Notes: generated from the letters alone by a model not told the origin. A DNA stretch of 64,000 nucleotides from Chryseobacterium potabilaquae (GCF_902728265.1 NZ_CACVBR010000010.1:1-64000), one strand, 5' to 3'. Positions 44,681-54,432 are shown, counted from the stretch's first letter. Numbers and translations are program-made.

Positions 44681-45853
44681 ATGACCACTATAGAAGTCCA
44701 AAAAGTAATTTCAGAAAAAAAAGTTTGCATTGTAATCCCTACATATAATAATCAAAAGACACTGAAAAAAATAATTGATGGAATATTAGATTATACCTCT
44801 CATATTATTGTCGTTAATGATGGTTCTACAGATTCCACATCCCAAATCTTAGATCATTATTCACAAATTACAACCCTTACACTTTCTCAAAATAAAGGAA
44901 AAGGAAACGCATTAAAACTTGGGTTTAGAAAAGCAATCGAACAAGGCTTTAATTATGCCATAACAATTGATTCTGACGGACAGCACTACCCAGAAGATAT
45001 TCCGGTATTCATTGATGCTCTTTTCAAAGAAAAAGAAGATACCTTATTTATTGGAAAAAGAAACATGACTCAGGATGGTATTCCCAAAAAAAGCAGTTTT
45101 GGAAATAAGTTCTCCAATTTCTGGTTTTGGTTCGAGACAGGAATTAAGCTTGAGGATACTCAATCCGGATATAGATTATATCCACTTCTCAGAATACCCA
45201 AAAAATATTTTACTCCAAAATTTGAATTTGAAATTGAAATCATTGTAAGAACTGCCTGGAACCATATTCCTGTAAAAAATGTGCCTGTAAAAGTCTTATA
45301 TGATCCTCTTGAAAGGGTTTCACATTTTAGACCTTTCAAAGATTTTACCCGCATCAGTATCCTAAATACCATTTTAGTAATCATTACCTTGTTTTACATT
45401 ATTCCAAGAAACTTTGTGAATAACTTCCAAAAAAAAAGTTTTAAAAAATTTCTAAAAGAAGATATATTAGAAAGCGATGGAACAAACCGTACAAAAGCCT
45501 TTTCTATTGCCTTAGGGATATTTATAGGATTATCTCCTTTTTGGGGATTTCAGACTTTACTTGTGATATCATTAGCTGTTCTTTTCAAGCTTAATAAAGT
45601 TCTCGCATTTTTGGCTTCTAATATAAGCTTACCTCCTTTTATTCCATTTATTATTGCTGCATCTCTATTTTTAGGAACTCCTTTTGTATCCGGTAATAGT
45701 AATATTTTATCTCAAGAGCTGAACTTTCAACTGATCAAGAACCATCTCTTCCAATACATAATTGGAAGTTTAATTCTCGCTACCGTAATGTCAATACTCT
45801 CTGGTACAGCAGTTTTACTCTTCTTAAATAAACTGGATACAGAAAATAATTAA
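44681..45853 (+). CDS. Glycosyltransferase family 2 fused to DUF2062
   Basis: Residues about 10-235 form a GT2 domain with VVNDGSTDST (about 46-55) and the metal motif DSDGQHYPED. The C-terminal part (about 265-385) is a DUF2062 membrane domain with ALGIFIGLSPFWGFQTLL and later helices. Aryl polyene clusters encode the same fusion or its parts, and it has been suggested to glycosylate the lipid anchor. It is the last gene of the rightward arm; its stop codon is 4 bp from the stop codon of the convergent gene. Confidence 0.9.
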   Translation: MTTIEVQKVISEKKVCIVIPTYNNQKTLKKIIDGILDYTSHIIVVNDGSTDSTSQILDHYSQITTLTLSQNKGKGNALKLGFRKAIEQGFNYAITIDSDGQHYPEDIPVFIDALFKEKEDTLFIGKRNMTQDGIPKKSSFGNKFSNFWFWFETGIKLEDTQSGYRLYPLLRIPKKYFTPKFEFEIEIIVRTAWNHIPVKNVPVKVLYDPLERVSHFRPFKDFTRISILNTILVIITLFYIIPRNFVNNFQKKSFKKFLKEDILESDGTNRTKAFSIALGIFIGLSPFWGFQTLLVISLAVLFKLNKVLAFLASNISLPPFIPFIIAASLFLGTPFVSGNSNILSQELNFQLIKNHLFQYIIGSLILATVMSILSGTAVLLFLNKLDTENN

Positions 45854-45857
45854 CAAT

Positions 45858-46217
45858 TTAAACAAAGCCTGCAAATAATAATATTGTTGTAATTACCGTA
45901 AAAAATATAGATAATACAACCAATGTTAATTGAACATTATAATAGAGTTTAGGTTCATTTTCTACTCTAACAATGTAATTGGCTATTAATTTATCCGGAC
46001 TTTTGATTAATCTCCAGACAAAAATCACAAAAAAAAGATTCAATACAATAGGAAGGAGAAGTAATATTATGTTTCCGAAACTATCAATTTTATTGCTATA
46101 CTCATGAATAGTTAAAAGTTTCGAAAAAGAATTATATCTTCTGAGCAGCAGCACAGAATAACATAAAATCATAATAAAAGGCACGTACAATAGTAATTTA
46201 ATCTTCTTTGACATCAT
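45858..46217 (-). CDS. Small three-helix membrane protein
   Basis: A 119-residue protein with hydrophobic helices at about 8-24, 49-70 and 95-119. No recognisable motif. Its ATG overlaps the stop codon of the C45-family lipoprotein gene by 4 nt, so it is the last gene of the leftward arm. It ends 4 bp from the convergent GT2 gene, leaving no room for a terminator between them. Confidence 0.7.
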   Translation of the reverse strand: MMSKKIKLLLYVPFIMILCYSVLLLRRYNSFSKLLTIHEYSNKIDSFGNIILLLLPIVLNLFFVIFVWRLIKSPDKLIANYIVRVENEPKLYYNVQLTLVVLSIFFTVITTILLFAGFV

Positions 46218-47926
46218 TTCTTTAGTTTTACTTTTTTTAACGTTTTATTGAGGTGTTTTTCTATAGTAGTCTTATCTTGAGTTGTTGTAATTTCTTTAGT
46301 AAGAGCCTTCTCAAACTCTATCTTTGATTTCTGATATTCTTTTTTGCTATAATAATACTTTCCGGTTTCAAAGTAAACCTTCCAAAAATCAGCATTTAAT
46401 GCTTTAAAGTGATTAAGATATTGATCCGATAAAAATTGCCCCTTAGTATCGGTCGCTTTTTCAACCTCAAGCATTTTTTCTTTACATTCTTTATAATCTT
46501 CAAATTCTTGGGAATCAATAAAAGGATCAGGAGATATATTCATAGATGAATTAGCAAGCTCTCCATTTTGGAATCTCTTTTCCGAAAAAATTATATTCAA
46601 ATCATAACAAACATATTCACCTAATTGGTAGGGACTTGAAGAAACCCAAACCAATTTTTTCTCTGGTGAAAATATAATTGAATGGTGAGCTTGAAGTTGA
46701 TTTATAGCTTTTTCATTACCATAGCCTATTCTTCTATGGTTTAATCCCGATTGATCTCTTAAAATAGCTGCCATTTTTTCAGGATTTAATTCTTTATATT
46801 CCTCTAAAAGCTCCCCAAGTTTTTTATATCTATACTCTGAATGACTTTCTAAAATATGTTTTTGGTTTATTTTATCATTTTTATAAGCCTCAGACTGAAA
46901 ATGATTAGTACAAAAAATTTTACTTGAATTTTTAGCATGATACAATCCAAAATTATTAGGTGATATCTCAATAATAACAGCATTTCTATCGTGGGCACTT
47001 CCTATGAGAATGGATTCTGAAACAAAAACTTTACTTTTTTTTGCAATGGTAATTGCTTCATCAATATTGGTTGCATATTGTAAAATTTCTCTTGTTACTA
47101 AAGAAACAGGTGTTTTAGCAGCTAATGGTATTTTAGATTTCCCTGCATTAATGGTAACCGTAATTCCCTCTTTATTCATTCCAGAAATTACGCCTATCAT
47201 TCCTGGCCAACTTACCGATATATAAGGAATACCCTCATTTGGTTCTACAAACTCAACTACTTTATTTTTTGCAAATTCATCATTGACATAAAAATCAAAA
47301 TTTCGCCCTATTAAAAGCTCTCCATTTTCAGAATTAGCATCCCAAACCGCAAGTGACGTACATCCCACAATAGCTAAATCCTGTAAGGCATGCCCAATAT
47401 CATGCGCTCCATGTAAATATAGATTTCTTAGATATCTAGGAGCTATAAAATCATATTTTTTTGATGAATATTGAGAAAGGCCGTATAATTCAACCTGATA
47501 TTCATCTCTAACATTGAGGTACATTTTTCTATTATACCACTTCAAAAATTTCCCTAATATTTTCTGTTTAAATTTGGAAGGCACAAAACTCTCTACTTTG
47601 GAAAAGAAAATTTCTTCTTGCCTTAGCATCAAACTTTGTGTTAATGCTCCATTATTATACCCTAACTGTAAAGGATTTCCTTGAATATAAAGCTCCCAAA
47701 GTTGTTGTTTATTTTTTGTCAGATAATTTTGACCATAACTAAAAGTAGAATCATTAATTATATTAATTTTTGGAATTTCTAAAGAATACTGATTTATACC
47801 CGGTAAATGATGAATTGATTTTCTCACTCCACAAGAAAAAAGGAAAAATATAAGAGGTAGAATAAGTACAAAGCTTATCCTATATTGTTGAATTTGGATT
47901 TTATTTTCTAAATTATTTTTTATCAC
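46214..47926 (-). CDS. C45-family autoproteolytic acyltransferase/hydrolase, lipoprotein
   Basis: A 570-residue Ntn-hydrolase-type protein related to acyl-CoA:6-aminopenicillanate acyltransferase. Cys189 in IVGCTSLAVWD is the expected self-cleavage point and new N-terminal nucleophile, followed by LLIGRNFDFY. The N-terminus has a basic stretch, a hydrophobic core and FLFSCG with Cys32 as lipobox cysteine, so it is an envelope lipoprotein. A TPR-like helical tail follows at about 470-570. It could form or cleave the acyl bond of the pigment outside the cytoplasm. It overlaps the oxidoreductase gene by 14 nt. Confidence 0.83.
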   Translation of the reverse strand: MIKNNLENKIQIQQYRISFVLILPLIFFLFSCGVRKSIHHLPGINQYSLEIPKINIINDSTFSYGQNYLTKNKQQLWELYIQGNPLQLGYNNGALTQSLMLRQEEIFFSKVESFVPSKFKQKILGKFLKWYNRKMYLNVRDEYQVELYGLSQYSSKKYDFIAPRYLRNLYLHGAHDIGHALQDLAIVGCTSLAVWDANSENGELLIGRNFDFYVNDEFAKNKVVEFVEPNEGIPYISVSWPGMIGVISGMNKEGITVTINAGKSKIPLAAKTPVSLVTREILQYATNIDEAITIAKKSKVFVSESILIGSAHDRNAVIIEISPNNFGLYHAKNSSKIFCTNHFQSEAYKNDKINQKHILESHSEYRYKKLGELLEEYKELNPEKMAAILRDQSGLNHRRIGYGNEKAINQLQAHHSIIFSPEKKLVWVSSSPYQLGEYVCYDLNIIFSEKRFQNGELANSSMNISPDPFIDSQEFEDYKECKEKMLEVEKATDTKGQFLSDQYLNHFKALNADFWKVYFETGKYYYSKKEYQKSKIEFEKALTKEITTTQDKTTIEKHLNKTLKKVKLKK

Positions 47927-49454
47927 TTATATTTTGATTAATCATTTGTCTAAGACGTTCATTAATCAGATCCTTTCCTACTATTTCGGCACAAGTATTA
48001 AATGCTCCTACTGTGACTCCCAATACTCCATGCATAGTAACAGATTGACCCGTTAAAAATAAATTGTTAATTTTTGTACGTGGAGATACCATCGTCTTCA
48101 TGGGGTTTTCAGAATCTTTAAGATAACCGTAAATACTTCCCTCAAAACTTCCAATATAATCTCGATAAGAAAGTGGTGAAGAGGTATATACCCTTTTAAT
48201 AGACTTTCTTAGGTCAGGAATTTTCTTTTCAAGGGCTGAAATCATTTTTTCAGCTTTTTCTTGTGTGAATTTTTTATAAGTCTCGCCCCGTTCGTGTTCA
48301 TTTACAACAGTATTTATTGTATTTTCCCAAGCTCTAACCTCATCAAAATTCATATAAGAAATAGCGGTTAAACTTTCTGCAAAGCCAAAATACTCTTTCG
48401 ATTTTGTAGAAGAAAGCATATACATTTCAGGCCACTTGTCTTCGTCATAATGTGTAGCATTCCACACGAGCTCTTCGGACGAAAAATGATAAACATTATA
48501 ATTAAAATTAGATATTCTTTGAGGTTTTAAAACTAAATATACACTAAAACATGATGAAACAGGTTTCCAACTAAAAACCCTATTCAGAAAAGATTTTTTA
48601 AATTTCTCTTCTCCTACTAATGTAATAGTAGTACGAATATCTACATTTGAAATAAATTGTTTTGCATAATACTCTTTCCCTGAGCAGATTTTTACAGACC
48701 TCAATATATTGTCTTTATCAAAAACCAATTCGGAAACTTCAGAACGTTTATAGATATCTGCACCGTATTCCCTCAGTTTACGAATCAAAAGTTTAGAAAT
48801 CTGGCTACCCCCTCCAATACATTTATAAGCACTCTGTATATAGGAATTTATTGTCAAAGCATGAACATAGAGTGGTGCATTTTCAGAGTCTCCTCCATAT
48901 AAAAAATTGGATCCTAGTAAAACTGATTGTAACGTTTTATCATCTGTTATTGATTCTATAAAACTTTTAGTATTGAGATATAGAATGTCTTCATAATCGG
49001 TTTCTTCACCTACAATATTATATCGTGAAAATCGACTACATATATTTTGAATTTCTTTACAATATTTTTCTAAATTCTTCCTTTCATTAGGAAAAAATTG
49101 TGATAGCTGATATATAAAGTTTTCATGTCCCTGAGCATGGGGATATTCTAATGGATCATTATCAAAAGATATTTTATCATATCCATGAGAATCCATTTGC
49201 TCAAGTTCAAGATCCCTCATTATTTCCAAATAAGAAAAATACCAATATAGATTTTGCTCTTTGGAAAGCCCTCCCAAATAATGAACTCCGGTATCAAAAA
49301 TTAATTTATTCCGTGAAAAGGTCTGTAAGTTGCCTCCATACTGGTTATTTTTCTCTAACACACAGACTTTCAATCCTTCTTTTGCCAAAATAAGGGCTGA
49401 AACGAGGCCTCCTAAACCACTACCTATTATAAGTATGTCATAATTTTTTTTCAA
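47913..49454 (-). CDS. CrtI-like NAD(P)/FAD-dependent oxidoreductase
   Basis: A 513-residue protein of the phytoene desaturase/retinol saturase family. The FAD dinucleotide fold is IIGSGLGGLVSAL (about 9-21) followed by VLEKNNQYGGNL, and the C-terminal FAD loop is LTGQSVTMHGVLGVTVGA. The family catalyses desaturation, saturation or isomerisation of polyenes. Here it may act on the conjugated chain or on the ring end; the reaction cannot be read from the sequence. It overlaps the C45-family gene downstream by 14 nt. Confidence 0.87.
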   Translation of the reverse strand: MKKNYDILIIGSGLGGLVSALILAKEGLKVCVLEKNNQYGGNLQTFSRNKLIFDTGVHYLGGLSKEQNLYWYFSYLEIMRDLELEQMDSHGYDKISFDNDPLEYPHAQGHENFIYQLSQFFPNERKNLEKYCKEIQNICSRFSRYNIVGEETDYEDILYLNTKSFIESITDDKTLQSVLLGSNFLYGGDSENAPLYVHALTINSYIQSAYKCIGGGSQISKLLIRKLREYGADIYKRSEVSELVFDKDNILRSVKICSGKEYYAKQFISNVDIRTTITLVGEEKFKKSFLNRVFSWKPVSSCFSVYLVLKPQRISNFNYNVYHFSSEELVWNATHYDEDKWPEMYMLSSTKSKEYFGFAESLTAISYMNFDEVRAWENTINTVVNEHERGETYKKFTQEKAEKMISALEKKIPDLRKSIKRVYTSSPLSYRDYIGSFEGSIYGYLKDSENPMKTMVSPRTKINNLFLTGQSVTMHGVLGVTVGAFNTCAEIVGKDLINERLRQMINQNISDKK

Positions 49455-49547
49455 AAGAGAAATTATATGTTACACAGACATAGAATATTCTTCTCTAAAT
49501 TTCAGGTATTCAGGGCTATTTAGTTTTCTGACCTAAAATTAAAAAAA

Positions 49548-50432
49548 TTAATCAATATCATCCCAAAAATCGAAATAATTAAACCATTGAAAAGGATATT
49601 TTTTGATCATTGCTTCAAGATTTTGAACATATGAATGTAATAAAGCCTGCGAATCTCTCTTTTTGAAACCTTGTGCTTGTCTGGCATATAAGTGGTAATG
49701 AAGCTCTTTTTCTTTCATTACATACACATACACTACGGGAACTCCAAGCCTAGAAGCTATTAGAAAAGGTCCGGCAGGAAACTTTGCTTTTTCTCCTAGA
49801 AAGTCTGCTTCTAAATATTTTGAGCCTTCAAAATAACGATCACCAGTAAAACAAATGAGTTCATTTTTTACTAAAGCATTATTAATTTCAAAAATATGAG
49901 ACATATCATCTTTAATATTGATAAACTTAATATTGCTCTTTTCACTCGCAACACTTTCTAAATATTCTTTAATAACAGTTACTTCTTGATCTGTTGTAAC
50001 TAAATTAATTTGGCATTTGAAGTCAATATCTGCAAAAAAATATTCAGCAATTTCAAAATTACCAATGTGAGCACTAATTAAAACGCCTCCTCTATTTTCT
50101 TTCAAGAGTTCTTTCAGATTTTCAATTCCGTCAAATTCATACGTAAACTGATCCCTTAATCCGGCAGAAATGGCAGTTTTATCAATTAAAATCTGTCCAA
50201 AAGTGAAATAACTTCTGAAGATCGCAATTTTTGATTTCCAGTAATTGAAATGTAGCCTTTTATAAAAATAATAATATATATACTGATTACTTCTTTTTAA
50301 AAATAGAAAATAGTATGTGGCAACAAAATAAAGTACAAAATAGGAGCTCCTGATCCCTATGTTTTTAATACACCAAACAAATATTTTGTATCCTAGTATT
50401 GTACCTTTAGATTTACCATCCCATTTACTCAT
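49548..50432 (-). CDS. LpxL/HtrB-like lysophospholipid acyltransferase
   Basis: A 294-residue acyltransferase with an N-terminal membrane helix (about 28-46) and the HxxxxE motif at His122/Glu127 in SAHIGNFE, then FTGDRYFEGS and FPAGPFLIASRLGVPVVYVYV. This is the pattern of lipid A late acyltransferases, and aryl polyene clusters contain a similar one. It may add an acyl or aryl polyene chain to a lipid carrier at the inner membrane. Gaps of 174 nt upstream and 93 nt downstream set it apart from tighter neighbours, though no promoter was found. Confidence 0.87.
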   Translation of the reverse strand: MSKWDGKSKGTILGYKIFVWCIKNIGIRSSYFVLYFVATYYFLFLKRSNQYIYYYFYKRLHFNYWKSKIAIFRSYFTFGQILIDKTAISAGLRDQFTYEFDGIENLKELLKENRGGVLISAHIGNFEIAEYFFADIDFKCQINLVTTDQEVTVIKEYLESVASEKSNIKFINIKDDMSHIFEINNALVKNELICFTGDRYFEGSKYLEADFLGEKAKFPAGPFLIASRLGVPVVYVYVMKEKELHYHLYARQAQGFKKRDSQALLHSYVQNLEAMIKKYPFQWFNYFDFWDDID

Positions 50433-50606
50433 GATAACATTTGAAACTATTTATCAATATATAGATTTATAGTCATTATATTATTTTAATAACTATTTCT
50501 TTTTATTGTAAAATATTTAGAATTTGTCCAATACCCTATCTATAACATTTCCAATAAAAAAATTAAAGTAGAAATGTATTGGCTCATTGTTTTAGTCAAT
50601 TTGAAA

Positions 50607-50861
50607 CTAAATGCCTTTCTCTATAATTTTATTTTCAATAGCAGTGTAGAAATCATCAAAAGTAACCATTTGCTTGAAATCTGATTCCCCTAACTTCACA
50701 CCAAAATTAGATTCAATAACAACCACTAAATCAATATAATCTAAACTATCCAGTCCTAACGTTTTTTTCAGATTTGCTTCATTGCTGATTTCATCTCTGT
50801 CTACCTCAAACTCATTGATCAAAAAATCATTAACGATAGCAACAATTTTTTCCCTTTCCAT
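50607..50861 (-). CDS. Acyl carrier protein, second
   Basis: An 84-residue ACP. The start is taken at 50861 (MEREKIV), 4 nt after the ketosynthase stop codon; the in-frame Met at 50885 would lie inside the previous gene. Ser39 in LGLDSLDYIDLV is the phosphopantetheine site. It is cotranscribed with FabG, ketosynthase and tyrosine ammonia-lyase, so it most likely carries the coumaroyl-primed polyene. Confidence 0.92.
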   Translation of the reverse strand: MEREKIVAIVNDFLINEFEVDRDEISNEANLKKTLGLDSLDYIDLVVVIESNFGVKLGESDFKQMVTFDDFYTAIENKIIEKGI

Positions 50862-50865
50862 CTTT

Positions 50866-52095
50866 TTAATCAAATTTTTTAACAATTAATGCAGAGTTGG
50901 TTCCCCCAAACCCAAAAGAATTTGACAAAAATACATCAATTTTTTGATTTTTCGTTTCAGCGATTAAATTTATATTTTTAGCCTCATCATCAGGGTTTTC
51001 CAGATTAATATTGGGAGCAATAAAGTTGTTTTGCATCATCAAAATTGAATAAATGACCTCACTTGCTCCAGCCATCCAGCATTCATGACCTGTCATAGAC
51101 TTTGTGGAGCTTACAGGTACTTCTCCTCCAAAGATCTCAAAAATTGCTTTTGCTTCATTAGCATCACCAATAGGTGTGGAAGTCGCGTGAGCATTAATAT
51201 AATCAATATCTTTTGTGGTGAGACCCGATTGTTGTAAAGCTCGGCTCATAGCTAATGCAGGACCATCAATATTAGGGGTTGAAATATGGCCTCCATTGGA
51301 AGAGAAACCATAGCCCACCACTTCCGCTATAATATGAGCACCTCTTCTTTGTGCAGATTCTAAGCTTTCCACAATTAAAGTAGCAGCTCCTCCACTTGGA
51401 ATTAACCCATCTCTCTGAGAATCAAAAGGTCTAGAAGCTTTTGTTGGATTATCCTCCCTCACAGAAAATACACCTAAGCCGTCAAAACTTGCCATTGAAT
51501 ATGAGTTAGTTTCCTGAGCACCTCCACATACAATCATATCCTGTAAGCCTCCTTTAATCATTAAATAAGCTAAACCCAAGGAATGTGATCCACTAGCACA
51601 CGCTGCACTAATCGTCAAATTGATTCCTCGTAGCTTAAAAATGGTTGAAAGATTCATCGTAACGGTTGAGTTCATTGATTTAAAGATAGCTCCAGACCCC
51701 ATCAATGTGGTATCTTTTTTATCTCTTACAACATCTATAGCATCCACTACTGCTTTAGAAACGCTATCATTCCCATACAGAATTCCTACTTCATTAGTAT
51801 CGAGAAAATCTTGATCAATTTGGGCTTGCTTTAGAGCATCCACAGTAGCAAGGTAAGCATATTCGCTTTCTTCCCCCATGCTTATACGTTGTCTTCTATT
51901 AAGTAAACTTTTCAAATCCGGCTTAGGAACATAGCCTGTAAGTCCAGACCTATATCCAAATCCTTTTCTTTCTTCATCTAAAATAATCCCCGACTTCCCT
52001 TTAAATAGTGACTCTTTAACCTCATCTAAAGAGATTCCAATACAAGAATAAATTCCCATTCCGGTAATGACAACCCTACTTTCCTTCATTTCCAA
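50866..52095 (-). CDS. Beta-ketoacyl-ACP synthase (KAS II type)
   Basis: A 409-residue ketosynthase with an intact triad: Cys166 in SAACASGS, then the histidines in NAHATSTP and MTGHECWMAG. The sequence is closer to FabB/F-type initiating or elongating enzymes of aryl polyene clusters than to the KS/CLF pair at 39548. It is 6 nt after fabG and 4 nt before the ACP, forming a compact elongation module. The start could be Met1 or Met3. Confidence 0.92.
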   Translation of the reverse strand: MEMKESRVVITGMGIYSCIGISLDEVKESLFKGKSGIILDEERKGFGYRSGLTGYVPKPDLKSLLNRRQRISMGEESEYAYLATVDALKQAQIDQDFLDTNEVGILYGNDSVSKAVVDAIDVVRDKKDTTLMGSGAIFKSMNSTVTMNLSTIFKLRGINLTISAACASGSHSLGLAYLMIKGGLQDMIVCGGAQETNSYSMASFDGLGVFSVREDNPTKASRPFDSQRDGLIPSGGAATLIVESLESAQRRGAHIIAEVVGYGFSSNGGHISTPNIDGPALAMSRALQQSGLTTKDIDYINAHATSTPIGDANEAKAIFEIFGGEVPVSSTKSMTGHECWMAGASEVIYSILMMQNNFIAPNINLENPDDEAKNINLIAETKNQKIDVFLSNSFGFGGTNSALIVKKFD

Positions 52096-52101
52096 TATTG
52101 A

Positions 52102-52833
52102 TTATGAGTAAATTCCTCCGTTAATATTAATTACTTCTCCAGTAATATAAGACGCTTTTTTAGAAGCTAAAAATGCAACTAAATCGGCCACTTCGTCAGC
52201 TTCTCCAAATCTATTTGCCGGGATCATCGCCTTAAGATCATCTTCATTAAACTCTTGAGTCATATCTGTTCTTATAAACCCTGGTGCTACTGCATTCACC
52301 GTAATATTTCTTTTTGCTACTTCTTGGGCAAGTGCTTTAGTAGCTCCCACTAAAGCTCCTTTTGCTGCAGAATAATTAGTTTGCCCAGCAGTACCTTTAA
52401 CACCGGATACTGACACCATATTGATAATTCTTCCGTATTTATTTCGAAGCAGTTTCTGTATAAAAAAGTTAGTCACATTAAAGAAACCATTTAAACTTGT
52501 ATTGATTACATTATTCCAGTCCTCACGAGGCATCCACATGAATAGGCCATCTTTTGTAATCCCTGCATTATTAACAATAACTTCTACAACTGCCTGAGGA
52601 TTTTCTTCCTGCCAGTTTGTTAAAACATTTTGTACTTCTTCAAAATTTCCCACATCAAACTTTAGTATTTCACCCGTTGCACCTTGCTCTATAACTTTAG
52701 CTAAAGTCTCTCTGGCTGCAACTTCATTGGAAGTATAATTAATCAATATATGATAGTTTTTTTCTTCAGCCATCTTTATACAAATGGCTCTGCCAATTCC
52801 CCTAGATCCTCCCGTTATGATTGCACATTTCAT
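52102..52833 (-). CDS. fabG: 3-oxoacyl-ACP reductase
   Basis: A 243-residue short-chain dehydrogenase that reduces 3-oxoacyl-ACP with NADPH. The nucleotide loop is TGGSRGIG (7-14), NNAG is at 88-91, and the catalytic residues are Ser141, Tyr154 and Lys158 in NYSAAK; the C-terminal GEVININGGIYS closes the fold. It is 15 nt downstream of the ammonia-lyase and supplies the ketoreduction step for polyene synthesis. A housekeeping fabG presumably exists elsewhere. Confidence 0.93.
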   Translation of the reverse strand: MKCAIITGGSRGIGRAICIKMAEEKNYHILINYTSNEVAARETLAKVIEQGATGEILKFDVGNFEEVQNVLTNWQEENPQAVVEVIVNNAGITKDGLFMWMPREDWNNVINTSLNGFFNVTNFFIQKLLRNKYGRIINMVSVSGVKGTAGQTNYSAAKGALVGATKALAQEVAKRNITVNAVAPGFIRTDMTQEFNEDDLKAMIPANRFGEADEVADLVAFLASKKASYITGEVININGGIYS

Positions 52834-52848
52834 ATATCAATTTTTTAA

Positions 52849-54372
52849 TTATATTCCCTTAAAATATTTTTTCACCTCCTCTAAATAAGGATACATCACC
52901 ATATCCTCCGAAAAAGAAGGTACTATGCTTCTGATTTCATTATATAATTCTTTTGTTGCAGAAGATACTTTATCTTGATACCCCAGATATTCAATAGCTT
53001 GAACAATCGTAATTGCTTCAATAGTCAATACCTCAAAAGCATTCTCTACCACTTTTCTACAGATCACCGCCGAATTGGTTCCCATACTTACTATATCCTG
53101 GTTGTCATTATTGTTAGGTATACTGTGGACATACATAGAATTAGATAACATTTGGCTTTCTGCCGTGCTAGAAGTAGCTGTAAACTGTACACCTTGCATA
53201 CCAAAATTAAAACCTAGCTTTCCTAAATTTACAAAAGGGGGTAAAATTTCATTTATTTTAGAGTTTAAAAGATAATTCAACTGTCTTTCGGCAAGCATTG
53301 TAAGTTTAGTAATGACTATTTTAAGCTTATCCATTTCCAAGGAAATATAATCTCCATGAAAGTTTCCTCCATGATAGACCTGTTGATTTTGAAAATCAAT
53401 AATTGGGTTATCATTAGCAGAATTTATCTCATTTTCAAGGACTTTTTCTGTATATTCTAAAGTATCTAAAACAGGACCTATTATCTGAGGTACACATCTT
53501 AACGAATAATACTCTTGAACTTTTTCTTTAAAGACTGTTTCCTCTTCTTCAAAATGATTATACAAATGATCTTCTCTCTTTCTAATCAATTTACTATCCG
53601 ATAAGTGCGCACGCATTTTTTCTGCAATTTTTTGTTGCCCATTATGCCTTTTTGTTCCGTTTAAAGCCTCTGACAAGTGATCATCGTAAGCCTGAACAAT
53701 CTCATTAATTGCACAAGAAAGTTTAATCGATATATCAATGAGCTGATTTGCCTTGTAAGTATTAATAGCTCCAATCCCAGACATCACAGAAGTTCCATTC
53801 ATTAGAGCCAAACCTTCTCTAATTTCAACTTTAACAGGCTCTAAACCTTCTATTTTGTAAACTTCTTTTGTTGATTTTCTCTCTCCTTTATATAAGACTT
53901 CTCCTTCCCCAATCAATACTAAAGCCAAATGCGCAAGTTGAACAAGATCACCACTTGCCCCTACTCCTCCATGCTCAAATACTAAAGGGATAATATTCCT
54001 ATTGATTAACTCTTTCAACAAAAAAACAACAGATTCATCGACACCCGAGTTACCCAATGATAAGGTATTTAATCTTGCTAACATACAAGCTTTAACCTCT
54101 TCTTCCGGTAAAAGATTCCCCATTCCCGAACAATGACTAATTATTAAATTATATTGTAACTGCTGAGTGTCTTCATCATGGATTTTAAATTGTGCCATGG
54201 GTCCAAACCCTGTGTTTACACCATATATGATTTTATTCTTTGAAAAATCTTTCAAAAACTGAAAACTTTTATTAATCCTGACTAAAAGTGAGTTATCCAG
54301 TTCTATTTTTTCATTTTTCACAATGACTTTTTGGAAGTCTTTCAGTTTTAAAAAGTTATCTATTTTCATCAA
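52849..54372 (-). CDS. tal: Tyrosine ammonia-lyase (HAL/PAL family)
   Basis: The 507 residues belong to the aromatic amino acid lyases. The MIO cofactor forms from Ala139-Ser140-Gly141 in GGVGASGDL; Tyr50 in IIYGVNTGFG is the catalytic tyrosine. From memory, the sequence is strikingly similar to the characterised tyrosine-specific lyase of Flavobacterium johnsoniae, which supports production of 4-coumarate, the starter of flexirubin. The selectivity loop reads NLIISHCSG, more like histidine lyases than the His-Leu of Rhodobacter TAL, so specificity rests on family resemblance and context. It is the first gene of the leftward arm. Confidence 0.9.
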   Translation of the reverse strand: MMKIDNFLKLKDFQKVIVKNEKIELDNSLLVRINKSFQFLKDFSKNKIIYGVNTGFGPMAQFKIHDEDTQQLQYNLIISHCSGMGNLLPEEEVKACMLARLNTLSLGNSGVDESVVFLLKELINRNIIPLVFEHGGVGASGDLVQLAHLALVLIGEGEVLYKGERKSTKEVYKIEGLEPVKVEIREGLALMNGTSVMSGIGAINTYKANQLIDISIKLSCAINEIVQAYDDHLSEALNGTKRHNGQQKIAEKMRAHLSDSKLIRKREDHLYNHFEEEETVFKEKVQEYYSLRCVPQIIGPVLDTLEYTEKVLENEINSANDNPIIDFQNQQVYHGGNFHGDYISLEMDKLKIVITKLTMLAERQLNYLLNSKINEILPPFVNLGKLGFNFGMQGVQFTATSSTAESQMLSNSMYVHSIPNNNDNQDIVSMGTNSAVICRKVVENAFEVLTIEAITIVQAIEYLGYQDKVSSATKELYNEIRSIVPSFSEDMVMYPYLEEVKKYFKGI

Positions 54373-54394
54373 TTAAACCTAATACAATATAAAA

Positions 54395-54429
54395 TTTGTA
54401 AAATATTAAATTAATTGTCATTAATTTTG
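54395..54429 (+). promoter_or_regulatory. Rightward promoter for the halogenase-like gene
   Basis: TTTG (54395-54398) and TAATTTTG (54422-54429) are separated by 23 nt, slightly long for the Bacteroidota -33/-7 pair. Transcription would start near 54435, about 35 nt before the ATG at 54470. The element overlaps the opposing promoter. Confidence 0.5.
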
Positions 54430-54432
54430 TGG

